From Plantago elongata (taxonomy: Eukaryota; Streptophyta; Magnoliopsida; Lamiales; Plantaginaceae), in the NCBI GenBank assembly GCA_036897095.1, contig JAYMSP010001376.1, positions 1 through 32,876 of the forward strand: a stretch of 32,876 bases of DNA. The letters are read 5' to 3'. The position numbers and the translations under genes are program-made. Shown one piece after another: positions 21,061 to 32,876 of the stretch (the first letter of the stretch is position 1; the number at the start of each line of letters is the position of its first letter). The notes below the pieces were generated by a model. The model was not told where the DNA came from, made no database searches, and saw only the letters and a list, made by a program, of their open reading frames with translations.

Positions 21061-23170
21061 TGGACTCACTGTGAGACTTGAGAGTTGATTTTAGGTTTGG
21101 TGTTATTTGCTCTAGTCCAGGTACTTTAGTTATCCCTGGATTTTCGAGCAGGGCGGTAGAGGGGTTAGCAGGGGAAGAAGATATACTATTAATATTACAA
21201 CATATGATGATGATGATGATGATGTATAGGCTACTGTATAGACGTGGTTCTGAAAGAGAAAAGGTTTTGTTATCATACTTTTCAAGTAAACAAATCCAGA
21301 ATGCGCTTTCATTTACAGCGGAATTGAAACTAATCAAAGCTGCTGAGACCTTTTTTCTTTTTAGATTCCGGAGGAATTACATCGGGTTATAATCACGTAC
21401 GAGGGAAAATAGTGTACGAGGAGTAGTTCGAATCATGGAGGCATTATTCATCAAATGCGCTTACATTTTAATTGTTGATAATTAAAATACGAAGATAATA
21501 CTTATCGTTATATCTTTTGATTATAATAAGGTGGTCGATTGAAGTACTTACTTAGCTAGACTAGTCTATTAACTTATGGATCTTCTGGTCCGGATTGCAC
21601 CACATTATTCATTTTACACATCACCCTAATTGTCACATTTGTGACAATCCTAGCATCAAGATTACAAAATAATTAAGAATAGATGTGTTACATGTGAAGG
21701 GAAGATTGGAAAACAACTCTAGCATGTTAAAACGAAATAATAAGGCCACTAACAACTGATACAAATTGACTATCGATGACCTTTTATATAAAGTGACACA
21801 TAGTAGTTTTATAAATCAGTCACCTTATTAATATGAATTACCTTAATTTAGACAGTTAAATCCAATTCATATAATGGGAATGATCGGGTTACATCAAACA
21901 CTTACTAGTACTTTATTTATCTTTCTTTTCATAAAAAAAGTTGATAATTATACCTTATTCACTTTGACATCGATTAGTTATCAACATATCAACTACATTA
22001 TCAGTTTATTTCGTTATAAATATTTAAAAGATTATACATTATTGGAAATTGAAAGGTGGGGTAGGTACGGATAACGATGCCGAAGGCAAATAAATTGAGC
22101 ATGGGAAAGAAATGCCAAAAAACGAACATGTAAAACACGAGACCACATTGTTCTACCCGTTTATGGCCCATCATTTTGTTACACTTTGAAGAAAACAACA
22201 AACAAAATAAATTTCTGCATCCGTGTGTTACAACACCTTCATGCAAGTGTCGGTTTGTTGATAAAACTGATTCTGCATTTCGATTATTCCCATGACCATC
22301 ATGTTTGTTCGATTCGGTTACAGCTCATCTTATTCGATATGTATTTGTATTTAGTATGCTTTCGTACTTGAATGTATAACTTACCGTTAAAAAAAAAATA
22401 TATAACTTAAGCTCAATTTAATGAGTTAATCTTCAAAATTAATGTTAAGTGGGCGTCTTACTTATAGTTTACTATGAGCTTGTTGATTAGGATACGTTAG
22501 CTCAGATATGTATAAAAAGAATATAAACATTTATAAAATTTATCCATTGTAAAGATCAATTCAAAATCATTTTTGCATCTATAGCTGAATACGTTATGTT
22601 GATAATAAAAATGCAATGTTTGATTGTTTTATTGTAACAGTTCATCTAAAAAAATACTAACTCGTTTATTTTTATACTAACTTAAACTAATTAATCAATC
22701 TACTATCACATCAATAAATATTAGTTAGCTTATTGACTACCTTATCAGCTACAACGTACTAATATATCAACTAGTTTCACTAATAGAGTCAACACACTGT
22801 CGTCTATCATAACATGTCAATCTTGTACTGACTAAACACGTATGAAAACCTCTTCATTACTTCGATTATTCTGATAATATTAATAATATTAATATCGATG
22901 TGTAAACATACATACAAGGCCACGAACAACTCTTCTAATTTAATCTCAAACCAAATCCCCAAGATTAGATTTTTCATAATCAACATTATCATCCAAATTC
23001 CAACAATTCAATTGTTCTAGTAACACACTTGTAAAGACTTGTTCAACTCCTATTCAAACAAGAAAAACAAAATAAAAGCAAAAAGAAGACTAAAACCATA
23101 ACCTTATAGGACTATTCAAGAAACGTCCAATATGAAAACCAGTTAATAAATCTGTCAAAATCGAACCAAA
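21060..23170. other. Spacer between flippase and vacuolar receptor genes
   Basis: AT-rich spacer. It holds an (ATG)n microsatellite at about 21204-21225 and a short palindrome at 21629-21648 with arms ATTGTCACA and TGTGACAAT. It also holds several TTAGTTAGCTTATTGACTAC-like stretches near 22718-22760 that recall the AT-rich repeat at 830-1180. No gene was recognised. Confidence 0.45.
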
Positions 23171-23179
23171 TATTACTAC

Positions 23180-23186
23180 TATAAAG
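23180..23186 (+). promoter_or_regulatory. Candidate TATA box of the vacuolar receptor gene
   Basis: TATAAAG within CTACTATAAAGACTC sits about 249 bp before the ATG at 23429, which would give a leader of roughly 215 bases. Motif and position are the only evidence. Confidence 0.4.
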
Positions 23187-23428
23187 ACTCTTCCTTTATT
23201 GACACGTTCCTCTTGTTACCGATCAAGCATCCATCTCTTGTATTGTTGCGGAAAGCTCGTTCCTTTCAGATTAATTTTCCCAATTTGCGTGATCATTTAG
23301 CTTTAACTATCTGGGTTCTTGCAGATTTGACTTTTTACTTTACAGTTGTGGTGTAAAGTTGAAGTCTTTGTGCAGGATTTAGCTCCTTTTGATCTGGGGT
23401 TGAGTTCTTTTGAGCTGCTGATCTGAAA

Positions 23429-26400
23429 ATGAGGGAAAAGGTTGGATTTTTGGTTTGTGTTCTGTTTCTTGTTTGTGGGTCTTGTGTGGGGAGGTTTGTG
23501 GTGGAGAAGAATAGTTTGAAGATCACATCGCCCAAGTCTTTGAAGGATGTGTATGAATGTGCAATTGGGAATTTTGGTGTGCCTCAGTATGGAGGGACTT
23601 TAGTTGGGTATGTGTTTTACCCGAAATCGAATCAGAAGGCGTGTAAGGGGTTTGATGAAGCTATGAAGAAAGTACCTGGTGGCATTCCGATGTTTCTTCT
23701 TGCTGATAGAGGGGGTATGGTGATTTATCGGTTTCGTGTTCCGACGTTGTGTTTTGTTTTGTAGTTGGAGTTTAGATTGATTTTTGTATTGTTTTGGAGG
23801 TGTTTGTGTGTGTGTGTTTTTAGCAAAGTGGAAGCTTATTTGGTTTGTGTTAGTTGCTGATATTCTTGAATGACCTGTATTGTTTTGTTGTTTTGAGTAG
23901 TTGCATAGCTTTAATGAACTGTGTGAAAAGCCTTGGTAATTTGGATTGGGGAGTAAATAGTTAGTCATGCTAGTTTTATGAACTATGTGAGATTCCTTAG
24001 TAATTTGGTTTGGTGGATAAATAGTGATTTATAGAATATGTTGAATGGTTTAGAAGCCTGATATATTGGCTATTCGAGTGAGGAGTTTGATGATGGCCTT
24101 TTAGTATAATGTTCATTGTTGCTTAATATTGTCTGAGGTAAACGGAAGGGGTATTAATCTGTCTTACACCTATACTTTTTCAGAAACTGTGTGAACTTGT
24201 TGGAGCATGCATCATTGTAACTTTTTCCTTTTCCCGTTTTGTTTATGCATGTGTTTATGTGATTTGATGTTGAGCTGCTAATGCCGGGAAATTATGAGTT
24301 TATGACCTGTTTTGCTTATAAGTTTCTTCTTTCGTTTATGCATGTGTTTCTGCGATTTGGTTCTCACAATCCTGGACTAGAGTATTTCAGTAGAGATACT
24401 TGAAATTATCCAACCTGTTAGGGGAAACTTCAGTGTTTATTATCATATCATATCCAAGCCATGTTTTATCAGTTCATAATTTTGCATAGTGTTTGGGAAA
24501 TATTTCTGCAATTATCAACCAGCCGAACACATATTAGAAAACAATTTTTTTGTCAATCCTCATAATTACCTTACATTGAAAACTCATCATCTTGGTTTTG
24601 GACTCGATCCCTTCAAATTTGCAGGCACTTTTGGCCTCTGATGTAGCCTAAGGACAACTTTTATCCTTTCTTTACCAAATAAAAAAAGAAAAAGAAAAAG
24701 AAAACTCATCGTCTTCATTTATGTGTCTGGCAGAGTGCTATTTCACGTTAAAGGCATGGAATGCCCAGAATAGTGGAGCTGCGGCTATCATTGTTGCAGA
24801 TGACAGAGTTGAGCCTCTTATCACTATGGATAATCCAGAGGAAGCTGATGCTCAAGCAGACTACCTACAGAACATAAGTATCCCATCAGCACTCATTAGC
24901 AAGGATCTTGGTGACAAAATCAAAAAGCAATTAGCTGACGGGGAAATGGTCACTATAAGTCTTGATTGGACGGAGGCTCTTCCCCATCCTGACGAGAGGG
25001 TTGAGTATGAGTTGTGGACTAATAGTAATGATGAGTGCGGCCCTAAATGCCAAAGCCAGTTGGAATTTATCAAAGATTTCAAAGGAGCTGCTCAGATTCT
25101 TGAAGAGAAAGGTTACACTCAATTCACTCCTCATTATATTACTTGGTATTGTCCCGAGGCTTTTCTCTTGAGCAAACAGTGCAAGTCACAATGCATCAAC
25201 CACGGGAGGTATTGCGCACCGGATCCTGAGGAAGATTTTAGCACAGGATATGACGGAAAGGATGTAGTTGAGCAAAATCTGCGCCAAGCCTGTTTCTATA
25301 AAGTAGCGAATGAAAGTGGCAAGCCATGGCAATGGTGGGACTACGTGACAGATTTTTCAATCAGGTGCCCGATGAAAGAGAAGAAGTATACTAAAGAGTG
25401 TGCAAATCAAGTAATCCAGTCACTTGGTATGCCATTTTATTTCTCTCTTTATTATTTCTAGTAGTGATTACTCTATTACTATCTTTTAAGTTGGTCTGTA
25501 TCTGACTCGTTGGCCATGTAAAGGATGTTTATATGCTGTATGTTCAACAAAGCAATAGTTGGTTATTGACCATTGCCTTTGTGTAGGAATGGATTTGAAA
25601 AAGATAGATGAATGCATTGGGGACACTGAGGCAGACATTGAGAATCCGATTCTGAAAGCGGAACAGGAATTCCAGGTTTAAAAAACTCAACTTTATTTTC
25701 CCGTGAAAAGTTATTGGTTATGAGTTAATCATTAATTGGAAAAGGAAATTATTCTCAGATAGGGAAGGGTCAGCGAGGAGATGTTACAATTTTGCCTACT
25801 CTTGTCGTAAACAACAGACAGTACAGAGGTAAGTGCCTACATTTGTTGTACTAGCAATACACTTATAATTGTACACAGAATAAGGTCTAATTTAGGCAAC
25901 TCAATTTTTAGGTAAACTGGACAAAGGAGCAGTTCTCAAGGCCATATGTTCAGGTTTCGAGGAGACGACAGAACCTGAAATTTGTTTGTCTAGAGGTCAG
26001 TGTTTGAGCACTTTTCAAGTTTGAACTGGTGGACGTTTTTGTCTTTAATTTCTCTATGGAACAAAGATTAATAATCTTAGTACGTCTGCTTGATGCATCT
26101 GTGGACCAATCTCTGTTGCATTTGTGTTCTGACATGATACTTTTTTCTGATGATTAGATGTGGAAACAAATGAGTGTTTGGTAAACAATGGTGGATGCTG
26201 GCAGGATAAGAATGCAAACATAACCGCATGCAGGGTATGCTTAATCATCTCGAAACTTCACTTCAATTTTTTTATCTGCTAGTTGTTATCTAATCTGATG
26301 TATGTTTCATACAGGATACCTTCCGCGGAAGAGTATGTGAATGTCCCATGGTTCAGGGAGTGAAATTCGTTGGGGACGGTTATTTGCACTGTGAAGGTAA

Positions 26401-27674
26401 TTATTCCCCGTACCCATTTTACGTGCTCTTTCTCAATTTCTTCTAAAGATGATTCTAGGCATCTTATTATAGATTCGGTTATATTAATTGTTTTTTCTGA
26501 CAGCTTCTGGAGCATTGAGATGTGAATTAAATAATGGAGGCTGTTGGAGAGGAACCAAAGGTGGAAGGACATATTCCGCATGCATTGTGAGTATCTTAAA
26601 TTTTATATTTTGAAATATAACTACTATGTTTTTCTTCCTGAGCCAAGTCGTGCACTATTGTCTTGTCACTAAGAAAGGTCTGCTTTATTTTAGGATGATG
26701 AGACGAAGGGTTGCAAGTGTCCACCAGGATTCAAGGGTGATGGAGTTAATAGTTGCGAAGGTAACATGATACGTTCTTACAACGTATGCGATGAATAACA
26801 TATTGCAATTGATTATGAGTATTTCAGTTCTGACAATGTTATTTTATTTGGATGACTTTCAGATATTGATGAATGCGAAGAAAAGGTCGCATGCCAGTGT
26901 TCGGAATGCAAGTGCAAGAACACCTGGGGAAGTTACGAATGCAGTTGCAGTGGCAACTTACTATACATGAGCGAACATGACACGTGTATAAGTAAGTATA
27001 AACAATTTCTTAGTTAAGTAGTTTGTTGGATTGCTATCTCATGCTTTAAGATGCTCAAATTTTTGGAGAAACATGCTTTAAGTTCACTTCAACTTTTCAA
27101 TCGCAATTGGCACGGCGTGTAATAGCGTATCAAAGACAACAATACCAATCTAAAAGCTATAATTCACTTTCACCTACCAATGCAGGATTCATGTATTCCA
27201 GGACATCCGTGTGCACTTTATATCTTAGCTTTACGGATCAAATGAGATCTATGTTTGAACTTTACCTCTTAAAGATTATATGTGGCTTTCAAATGTTATA
27301 CTAGTATAAATTATAAAGATACTCTGGATTTTATTTTTTGCCTGACCTGTTTCTCCGTCTCTGTCTGCAGATAAAGCCGGAGAAACGGAATATAGCTGGG
27401 GGTTCGTCTGGGTGGTCATTCTCGGTTTGGCTGTTTCCGGAGTTGCAGGATATGCTCTGTACAAATACAGGATCAGGGTAAGCCTACAATTTTGTTTCAA
27501 CAGGACTCAAATGTCAAAATATTAACTTATAAAACATATGCTTCTTGATCCGACTCATACTGACACCTAACTATTCTGCAGAGATACATGGACTCAGAAA
27601 TCCGAGCAATCATGGCACAGTACATGCCTCTAGACAATCATGGGGAAGAGATGCCCAGTCACGGGAACGTATAA
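23429..27674 (+). CDS. VSR1: Vacuolar sorting receptor, VSR1/BP-80 type
   Basis: Twelve exons: 23429-23714, 24734-25426, 25587-25675, 25759-25828, 25912-25995, 26158-26234, 26315-26396, 26504-26586, 26694-26760, 26863-26991, 27371-27477, 27582-27674; 619 residues. A type I membrane receptor that binds NPIR-type vacuolar cargo in the secretory pathway. Seen in order: signal peptide (1-21); [14 protein letters not shown] and the protease-associated domain ([16 protein letters not shown]...); central plant-specific region ([42 protein letters not shown]); two EGF modules ([13 protein letters not shown]..., [13 protein letters not shown]...); a calcium-binding EGF module opening DIDECEE; one membrane helix (~563-585); and a short tail with the clathrin-adaptor motif YMPL (603-606). 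The length fits the family. The C-terminal end after YMPL is slightly short. Sequence is closest to the VSR1 group; the exact paralogue is uncertain. Confidence 0.95.
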
Positions 27675-28215
27675 GATCCAAGACGAACAAAAGAATAGTT
27701 AAGAAGAGATATAGCATGCACTGTGCTGCATCGCCTGCATTTATTTGGTCGTGATGCCTTTGCTGATCGCTGGTGCATATATTATCTTCGTTTTCACAGG
27801 GTGCAATCTAGATGGTTTTGTGTATTTATAATAGAGTCAGACTATCTTGTATAAAACTCCCATCTGTTTGGGAAATTTTCTCTGGATATTGTTTTTTCTT
27901 TACTGTTGATATTTCTTCATCTCTTGTGTTTATACTATCAATATAGAAGCAAAATAACATTTGTTCCTTGTAAACATGAATCGATATTAGTACTGTAGTA
28001 ACAGTCAGGCGATTTGAAAACTGCAGTCAATTGGCTCCTCGATAACCGATTTGAAATGCTTAATTGAGTAAGTTGTGCAAGTTTCATTAACCAAAGACTG
28101 GAATAAAGGGCTTCATTTTGTTGTGAGGATATTTTTGCAATAACAGTGTCAATCATGATCATTACACATCTTATAGTCATATGCTCAGAAGAGAACAACC
28201 GCAAAGGGGCTGCAG
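27675..28215. other. Convergent 3' region between receptor and FAX3-like genes
   Basis: The two genes point at each other, and their 3' UTRs must share this interval. No ORF or RNA gene was recognised. I see no clear AATAAA for the receptor gene. Confidence 0.5.
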
Positions 28216-28217
28216 AT

Positions 28218-28223
28218 TTTATT
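28218..28223 (-). terminator. Candidate poly(A) signal, FAX3-like gene
   Basis: On the minus strand AATAAA is read here (TTTATT on plus), about 230 bp after the stop at 28452-28454. There may be a 3'-UTR intron between CCAG|GTAAAT near 28439 and an acceptor near 28367. Motif and position only. Confidence 0.35.
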
Positions 28224-28451
28224 TTCAAGCCTAAATAAGTGGCCAAGTAAAGCTAACAATGTCCCTATTACTCCTACCATTTTCTTCATGATCATGCCTG
28301 AGTACTTTTGCTCTGCGAACTGTAGTCCACAGCCAAGGCTGCTCCACCGACTCTGGTTTCCTGAACCTGATTAAATGAACGTTGTTACATAATGGGAACG
28401 TGGAAGAGAAGTATAAGATGCATCTACGCTTAATTTACCTGGTCACGAGGA

Positions 28452-31049
28452 TTAATTTTCTGGTTCTGCTTCAAAGTTGGATCTTTTTGATAGTCCCCCG
28501 TCTCTCATGATCCTATACAGGAAGAATGCGGCAACTCCACCACTGCATGATACATGCCAACGTCAATGACTCAATGGCCTATGAAATACCACACTGATCA
28601 TTGACTAGGGTTCTATAATGCTTTGTCAAGTATTCATCTTCTTTTTTTCTAACAAATCACAAGTGCTTGCAGAGTGTTGTAAAATCAAACTTTAGATGCA
28701 TATTCTTAAGAATAACCAAATATGTTTGTACAGCACTTCAACCTCTAAAAGCTTAACCCTGGATGTGGCATTCAAACTTTTACCTAAACAGGTTTGTAAG
28801 AGGTCAAAGTCTAACTCGATAGCATTTTATATTCAGAATTGAAGATTAATAAGTGAGAACTGTGCATTTTATATGTTTTATTGTTTAGCAGCCATCCCGC
28901 TATCCCACTCATATACGCAGATAATGTGTAACATGTACTAAGAGATCAAAGATTGCTACTTCAAATACCTAACATATAGCTGTTCTTATACACCTAACAC
29001 ACTCTTAAGTGCACCTCATGGAATATCATAGCCCAAACAAAGCCAAGGAAAAGCTGCTTGTGTAAAGATAAAGGGAAGTGCACAAGCATATTGAGATTGA
29101 GAGAATGGGAACCTGATGACGGTTGTGAAGAGTTTAACGATAAATGGCCGCTGCAAAGAAGGAATTTTAAATTTAGCACATAAATCACTGCTAACTCAAA
29201 TATCTAGACAATTGAGGGAAAAGAGTTATTACCGTAGACAACAAGGTCAGTTCTCTTAGGAACAAGATAGTTGCAATTGCTGCAAAAGAGCATCATAATT
29301 ATTTAGTAGTTAAAATCGAAATAACAAAGCACATTCACCAAGAATAATTACATAACTTTCGGCTGAAGTTAAGTGTCCTATAAAAACACTTGAGCAATTT
29401 AGGACAAACAGGCAAGAAGTTCAAGAGTTCAACACGAAGATTGCTTAACTGTAATACTAGCAATGATATCATCAAACACAAATTTTCATTCCTTGACAGC
29501 TATAGAGTAAATGGTATCAATGTAAGGTTTTGCAGTGACAAATGTACCTGTCTCTCCTTTTAAGATTGAGGGTGACGACTCTCCCTTTTTCCAGTGCTTC
29601 AAACTTGAAATGCTCAAGGCCAAAAGTGTGCCACCGAGTATGATACCAAATCTTATGGCAGGGATACTACCAGTGAGCATAAAAGAAACAAAACCCCCAA
29701 AGGTAAGGATAGCACCTAAAAACCATGAGCCATGATGTCAGACCAAAAATGTGCCATCATGAATCTCAAATAGTATAATCACCACACAGAAAAGTCATGC
29801 TATACACATACCATAAGGTATTCCAACATAAAAGTCCTCCAATTTTGAGACATCATTATACTCATCAGCTGAAGAAGCAAAAGTTTCAACAATATCCTTC
29901 AGTGGTTCAGGGGAATTTTCAGCAGCCGAGGCAAAATAATCTTTACTCTCTTCAGCGATTTCATTCGCGATCAAAGTTAAATCCTGTCTTGCCTTTTCTG
30001 CTTGAATTTTCAACCTTTCAGAAGTTTCTTTTAGAACGACGACAGCCTTTACTGAATATACTTCATATGCTTCCTTTGATATACTTTGCATTCTTAAAGC
30101 TTGCTCTTTAAAAGCAGCAAGTGCCTCCTGCCAAGCTTCCTGAGATTCTTTCGATTCAGATTTTAGGTCCTCCTTTTCTTTCTCAATATCAACATCTGAA
30201 GACTTCGGGTTCTGGAATTTAAACGACAACAAAGTATTGGGTTACACAATGAACATTGTAATACAGGAGACATTATGTGGTGGCACACTTGTTAAAAAAC
30301 GATCAAATCTCAAACATAATCCTACCAACCTAGAAGGAAGTCCTACAATCATCTTATGATATTAATAACAACTTGAGCCTATAAAATCTTAAAAAACCGT
30401 CACTGATCAGGATAACAACTTTTTCACTAATTGACTCTATTTGGATCAAACACAGCCATCTCTCAAATGCATCTAAACACATTTTAAGGCAGAGATGCAT
30501 AAATGAAATCTGCACAACTCAACAAACACTTCCTGAGCTATCTACCACATTCTGCAATCACACTGGACAACGGACACAGATAGAAACAACTGCATCAATC
30601 ATAGTATCAAAACAAGAAAAATCGAACAATATTGACTCACTGAATCACCATGAACCGCCACTAATCAGGATAATTAACTTATCAACTCTATCCAAATCAA
30701 ACCCAGCCATCAATCTAAAATCCACCCAAACACACAGCAAAATCAAAAAATGCAAATTCCACATATCATCAAACACTTTGTACCACATTCCGAAAACACA
30801 CATCAAAATCAACCATGAATAATAACAACAAACACTGACAGAATCTTCATGAGAAGCTGCAAAAGCGAAGAGAGTGCGATTCCGATGGCGCAAACGGAGG
30901 CTGCAAAACCCTAGACCTCTGGGAACGGGCGCATTTGAGAATTTGGCAACAGGAAACCCTAGCGAAGCCGGGCGAGCGTGGCACAGTGCCATGGAAGGTC
31001 TGGTGAAGGTAGGGGTAGGGTTAGTGGAGGTGATTGAGTCCAATTTCAT
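28452..31049 (-). CDS. FAX3: Chloroplast fatty acid export protein, FAX3-like
   Basis: Six exons on the minus strand: 31049-30840, 30211-29812, 29715-29548, 29279-29233, 29150-29113, 28542-28452; 317 residues. FAX proteins sit in the plastid envelope; FAX1 is linked to moving fatty acids out of the plastid for lipid assembly, and FAX3 is a related, less studied member. Seen: a Ser/Thr/Arg-rich transit peptide without acidic residues after position 4 (about 1-60); a long charged helical region (about 75-190, opening DVDIEKEKEDLKSESKESQ), apolipoprotein-like; then the Tmemb_14 domain with DFYVGIPYG, GSIPAIRFGIILGGTLLALS, ILFLRELTLLS and FFLYRIMRDGG. Order and motifs match Arabidopsis At2g38550 as I remember it, with similar length. 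All introns are GT-AG. Confidence 0.92.
30396..30805. repeat. Diverged duplication inside FAX3-like intron 1
   Basis: Two copies about 255 bp apart, from about 30396 and 30652. Both contain AACCG(T/C)CACT(G/A)ATCAGGATAA, AACTCTAT..A-type and ATCAAAC(A/C)CAGCCATC, then later TACCACATTC(T/C)G. The second copy abuts exon 1. This is an old partial tandem duplication within a 628-bp intron. Confidence 0.65.
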
Positions 31050-31230
31050 GGTGATTTTGGGTTTTGAGAAATTGAGGTTTTGAAGTGGAGTAGTAGTAGT
31101 AGTTTTGGTATCTGGTCTGTTGCGTAGGAGGAGGAGAGTACGATGCTGAAGCCAAAAAGCTCGTGTGTGTGTCGATAGACCCCACTGGATCTGTTGCTAG
31201 GTGGTGGGTTGGTTTCATACTTCTCGTTCG
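31050..31230 (-). promoter_or_regulatory. Probable 5' leader/core promoter of the FAX3-like gene
   Basis: The minus strand before the ATG at 31049 has a CT-rich leader-like stretch with a (CTA/ACT)n run (plus strand GTAGTAGTAGTAG near 31090-31102). No certain TATA box was found. Confidence 0.35.
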
Positions 31231-32513
31231 TCGGTTCTCATACGTATTATACGAGTCGAGACTTAACGAGTCAAAAAAATTTCATTTATATTTACGATTT
31301 CATTTAGTTTAGTGAATTACTAGTTAATTAATTCAATAAGCTTGTTTCTAAACGATATCGAACGTGAATGTTTAGCCTGAACTTGACAAGTTACCATATA
31401 CAATAAGTTTTTCTCATATTTTATGTTTCAATAGGCTAGTTGATATTCATTGTTGATATTTTGTAATTCATAATGAATATAAAGAACTTTTATGAAAGTA
31501 AACTAATTTATAAGCTATCGGAGTATCATCGTACAACATGTAAAGATTCACTTACAAAATTTCTTACAATGATAGTATGCTCTTTTTATAACTTATAAGT
31601 CCACTACTATAATAATGTGGTAGCAATCCATGTTAAAATTAATAAAATGGTTAACATGTATACAAAACTGTTAACTGTTGTTCAATTTCTATTAACATTT
31701 TTACGAGGTGGTTGAGGAGATATTTCGTAAGTGCACTCGAAGAAGCCATCATAACATGTTATGTGTAAATTTATTTATATGTTGTAATGTGGGATGCTGA
31801 AGTAATATCGATTTAATTTCGAGATTATACAGAATCGGATATATACTCGGCAGCGTGGGTGTTTTCATAATTTACCTCTAAAGCACTAGATTAGACTGTA
31901 TCTTCCTGAACAAACCTGAAAGATGAACTCTACTACTTCTGGCTACTTACAATCAAAGAAAACATAACCCTTCTTTCTTCCTTCTCACAATCAGAGAAAT
32001 AACGTAAACTATGGTGGGTAGCATTTTGTTGCTTATGAGTATGAGGATGAGTTTTTGAGGTGGAGGTGGACACTTGCGCTTGATTTAGCCACTGAGATGT
32101 ACCGTAAACTATCACTGCCCTCGAGGCTCCTGATGTAGACAAATGCTTGGAGATCGGTGCATCGGTTCTGAGCTGCTCTTGGAACAAAGAGTGTGTTCCG
32201 GAACAGTTTGCTGCTATGTTTAATTACTTTTTGTAGCTCTACTAAAACTGCAGCTCTTTCCTATCTGTCTATTAATCTTGTCTTTTCAATGCACAATATG
32301 ATTTCATGTTGTGTACCGAGAAGTGAAGTTTAAACCGATCATGTCACAGCAGCTGAACAGGTTCTTTTGATACATATCACAATAAAAATTTGACCCCAAA
32401 AATACAAATTCATGATAAATTAGGCTGAACAGAGAAAAGGAGACATGCAAAAGCTTGATAATCTTGTCGGGGGAGTTATTTTGCCAAATAGATAGCAGGC
32501 ATGGTGTAAAGAG
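31230..32513. other. Spacer, no supported gene
   Basis: AT-rich up to about 31900. A minus-strand open frame at 32187-31933 (84 codons, no ATG at its start) covers a less AT-rich stretch, but I recognise no family and no splice context. It is not called as a gene. A short hairpin-like CCACTACTATAATAATGTGG lies near 31602-31621. Confidence 0.4.
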
Positions 32514-32813
32514 TAGCTCACTACCTTTCTGAAACAGTAGTCTTGTTTTAATGGCTGATAGCTGATGGCCTTCTTATAGCAGTAACCAGATTCAAGAGGC
32601 TTCTTAATATGAGAATGAATTTGATGTGTTTGTTGCTACTTTGATTTGTAGAATAGCAGAGGATCGAGTTAGAATTTCAGGAAATGAGAGGTTAGCTAAG
32701 GGAAGCGATCCTGCTGTTGATGAAGTTGAACACAGCGCTAACTAGCCTGAAATGCAGCAGAAAAGACCTAAAACATAGGTTTCAGAGGGAACTTCAAATA
32801 AGAAGAGAAAGGA
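32514..32813 (+). repeat. Right copy of inverted repeat with exon-like core
   Basis: Matches the reverse complement of 199-540, beginning TAGCTCACTACCTTTC and ending AAGAAGAGAAAGGA. It lacks a ~35-bp piece and a 7-bp GGCTGAT unit present in the left copy. The exon-like part runs from the acceptor-like TTTGATTTGTAG to the stop at 32743-32745 (coding-like 32652-32745) and stays open. It differs from the left copy by two amino acids (Leu to Val, Arg to His). No flanking direct repeat is visible around this copy, and I found no earlier exons upstream that I could link to it. Confidence 0.85.
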
Positions 32814-32876
32814 ACTAATGAATGTTTTCGACTCCAGGTTATTTCATACATCAGTCTTCGATTATCTAACTTGATG

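Noticed and set aside
21078-21392. 104-codon open frame with a run of Met
   Set aside because: The Met run is an (ATG)n microsatellite. No conserved protein sequence surrounds it.
23600-23968. 122-codon minus-strand open frame over receptor exon 1 and intron 1
   Set aside because: Low-complexity Asn/Lys/Gln/Thr sequence antisense to the receptor gene, with no domain.
14656-31049. Functional lipid-trafficking gene cluster (flippase, receptor, FAX3)
   Set aside because: The three proteins act in different compartments and pathways, orientations are mixed, and spacing is that of ordinary plant gene space.
31933-32187. 84-codon minus-strand open frame
   Set aside because: It has no ATG at its start, no recognisable family and no splice partners; composition alone is not enough.
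199-32813. Whole window as one large transposon with the inverted repeats as its ends
   Set aside because: The contents are ordinary host genes, no transposase is present, the right copy has no visible target duplication, and the direct repeats flank the left copy alone.

Overview
The window reads as nuclear DNA of a flowering plant, most likely a eudicot. Genes are split by GT-AG introns. Introns and spacers are AT-rich, and five recognisable protein families are all in plant-specific forms. I found no CRISPR array, operon structure, tRNA or rRNA gene, and no retrovirus-like or Polinton-like element. Exon borders below were set by hand from splice sites, reading phase and remembered family sequences. 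In all five genes the spliced length is an exact multiple of three and ends in a stop.

Layout: 199-540 and 32514-32813 hold two nearly identical copies (about 97% over aligned bases) of a ~300-340 bp sequence in inverted orientation, bracketing all the genes. 830-1180 and 1485-2320 are diverged tandem repeats. 3422-6460 (+) encodes a small secreted, Cys-rich EGF-like protein with a probable GPI-anchor tail. Its first intron is filled by a five-unit tandem repeat, and its second ends in a perfect 55-bp duplication. 7538-10241 (+) encodes a group-h thioredoxin (Trx h9 type) whose active site reads WCDPC instead of WCGPC. 10300-13670 is a long spacer with a cluster of TGAGTCA sites and, just before the next gene, a ~145-bp tandem repeat carrying four ACGTG(A)ACGTGTC-like boxes. 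14656-20100 (+) encodes a full-length P4-ATPase lipid flippase of the ALA1 type, with one GC-AG intron and upstream ORFs overlapping its start. 23429-27674 (+) encodes a vacuolar sorting receptor (VSR1/BP-80 type). 28452-31049 (-) encodes a chloroplast FATTY ACID EXPORT 3-like membrane protein, convergent with the receptor gene. 31230-32513 has no gene I can support.

The genes do not form a pathway. Three concern membranes (lipid flipping, cargo sorting to the vacuole, plastid fatty-acid export), but this looks like ordinary plant gene order rather than a cluster. The most unusual points are the young inverted repeat pair with an exon-like core, the WCDPC thioredoxin, the repeat-borne bZIP-type boxes in front of the flippase gene, the overlapping uORFs and GC-AG intron of that gene, and the frequency of local tandem duplication in introns and upstream regions.
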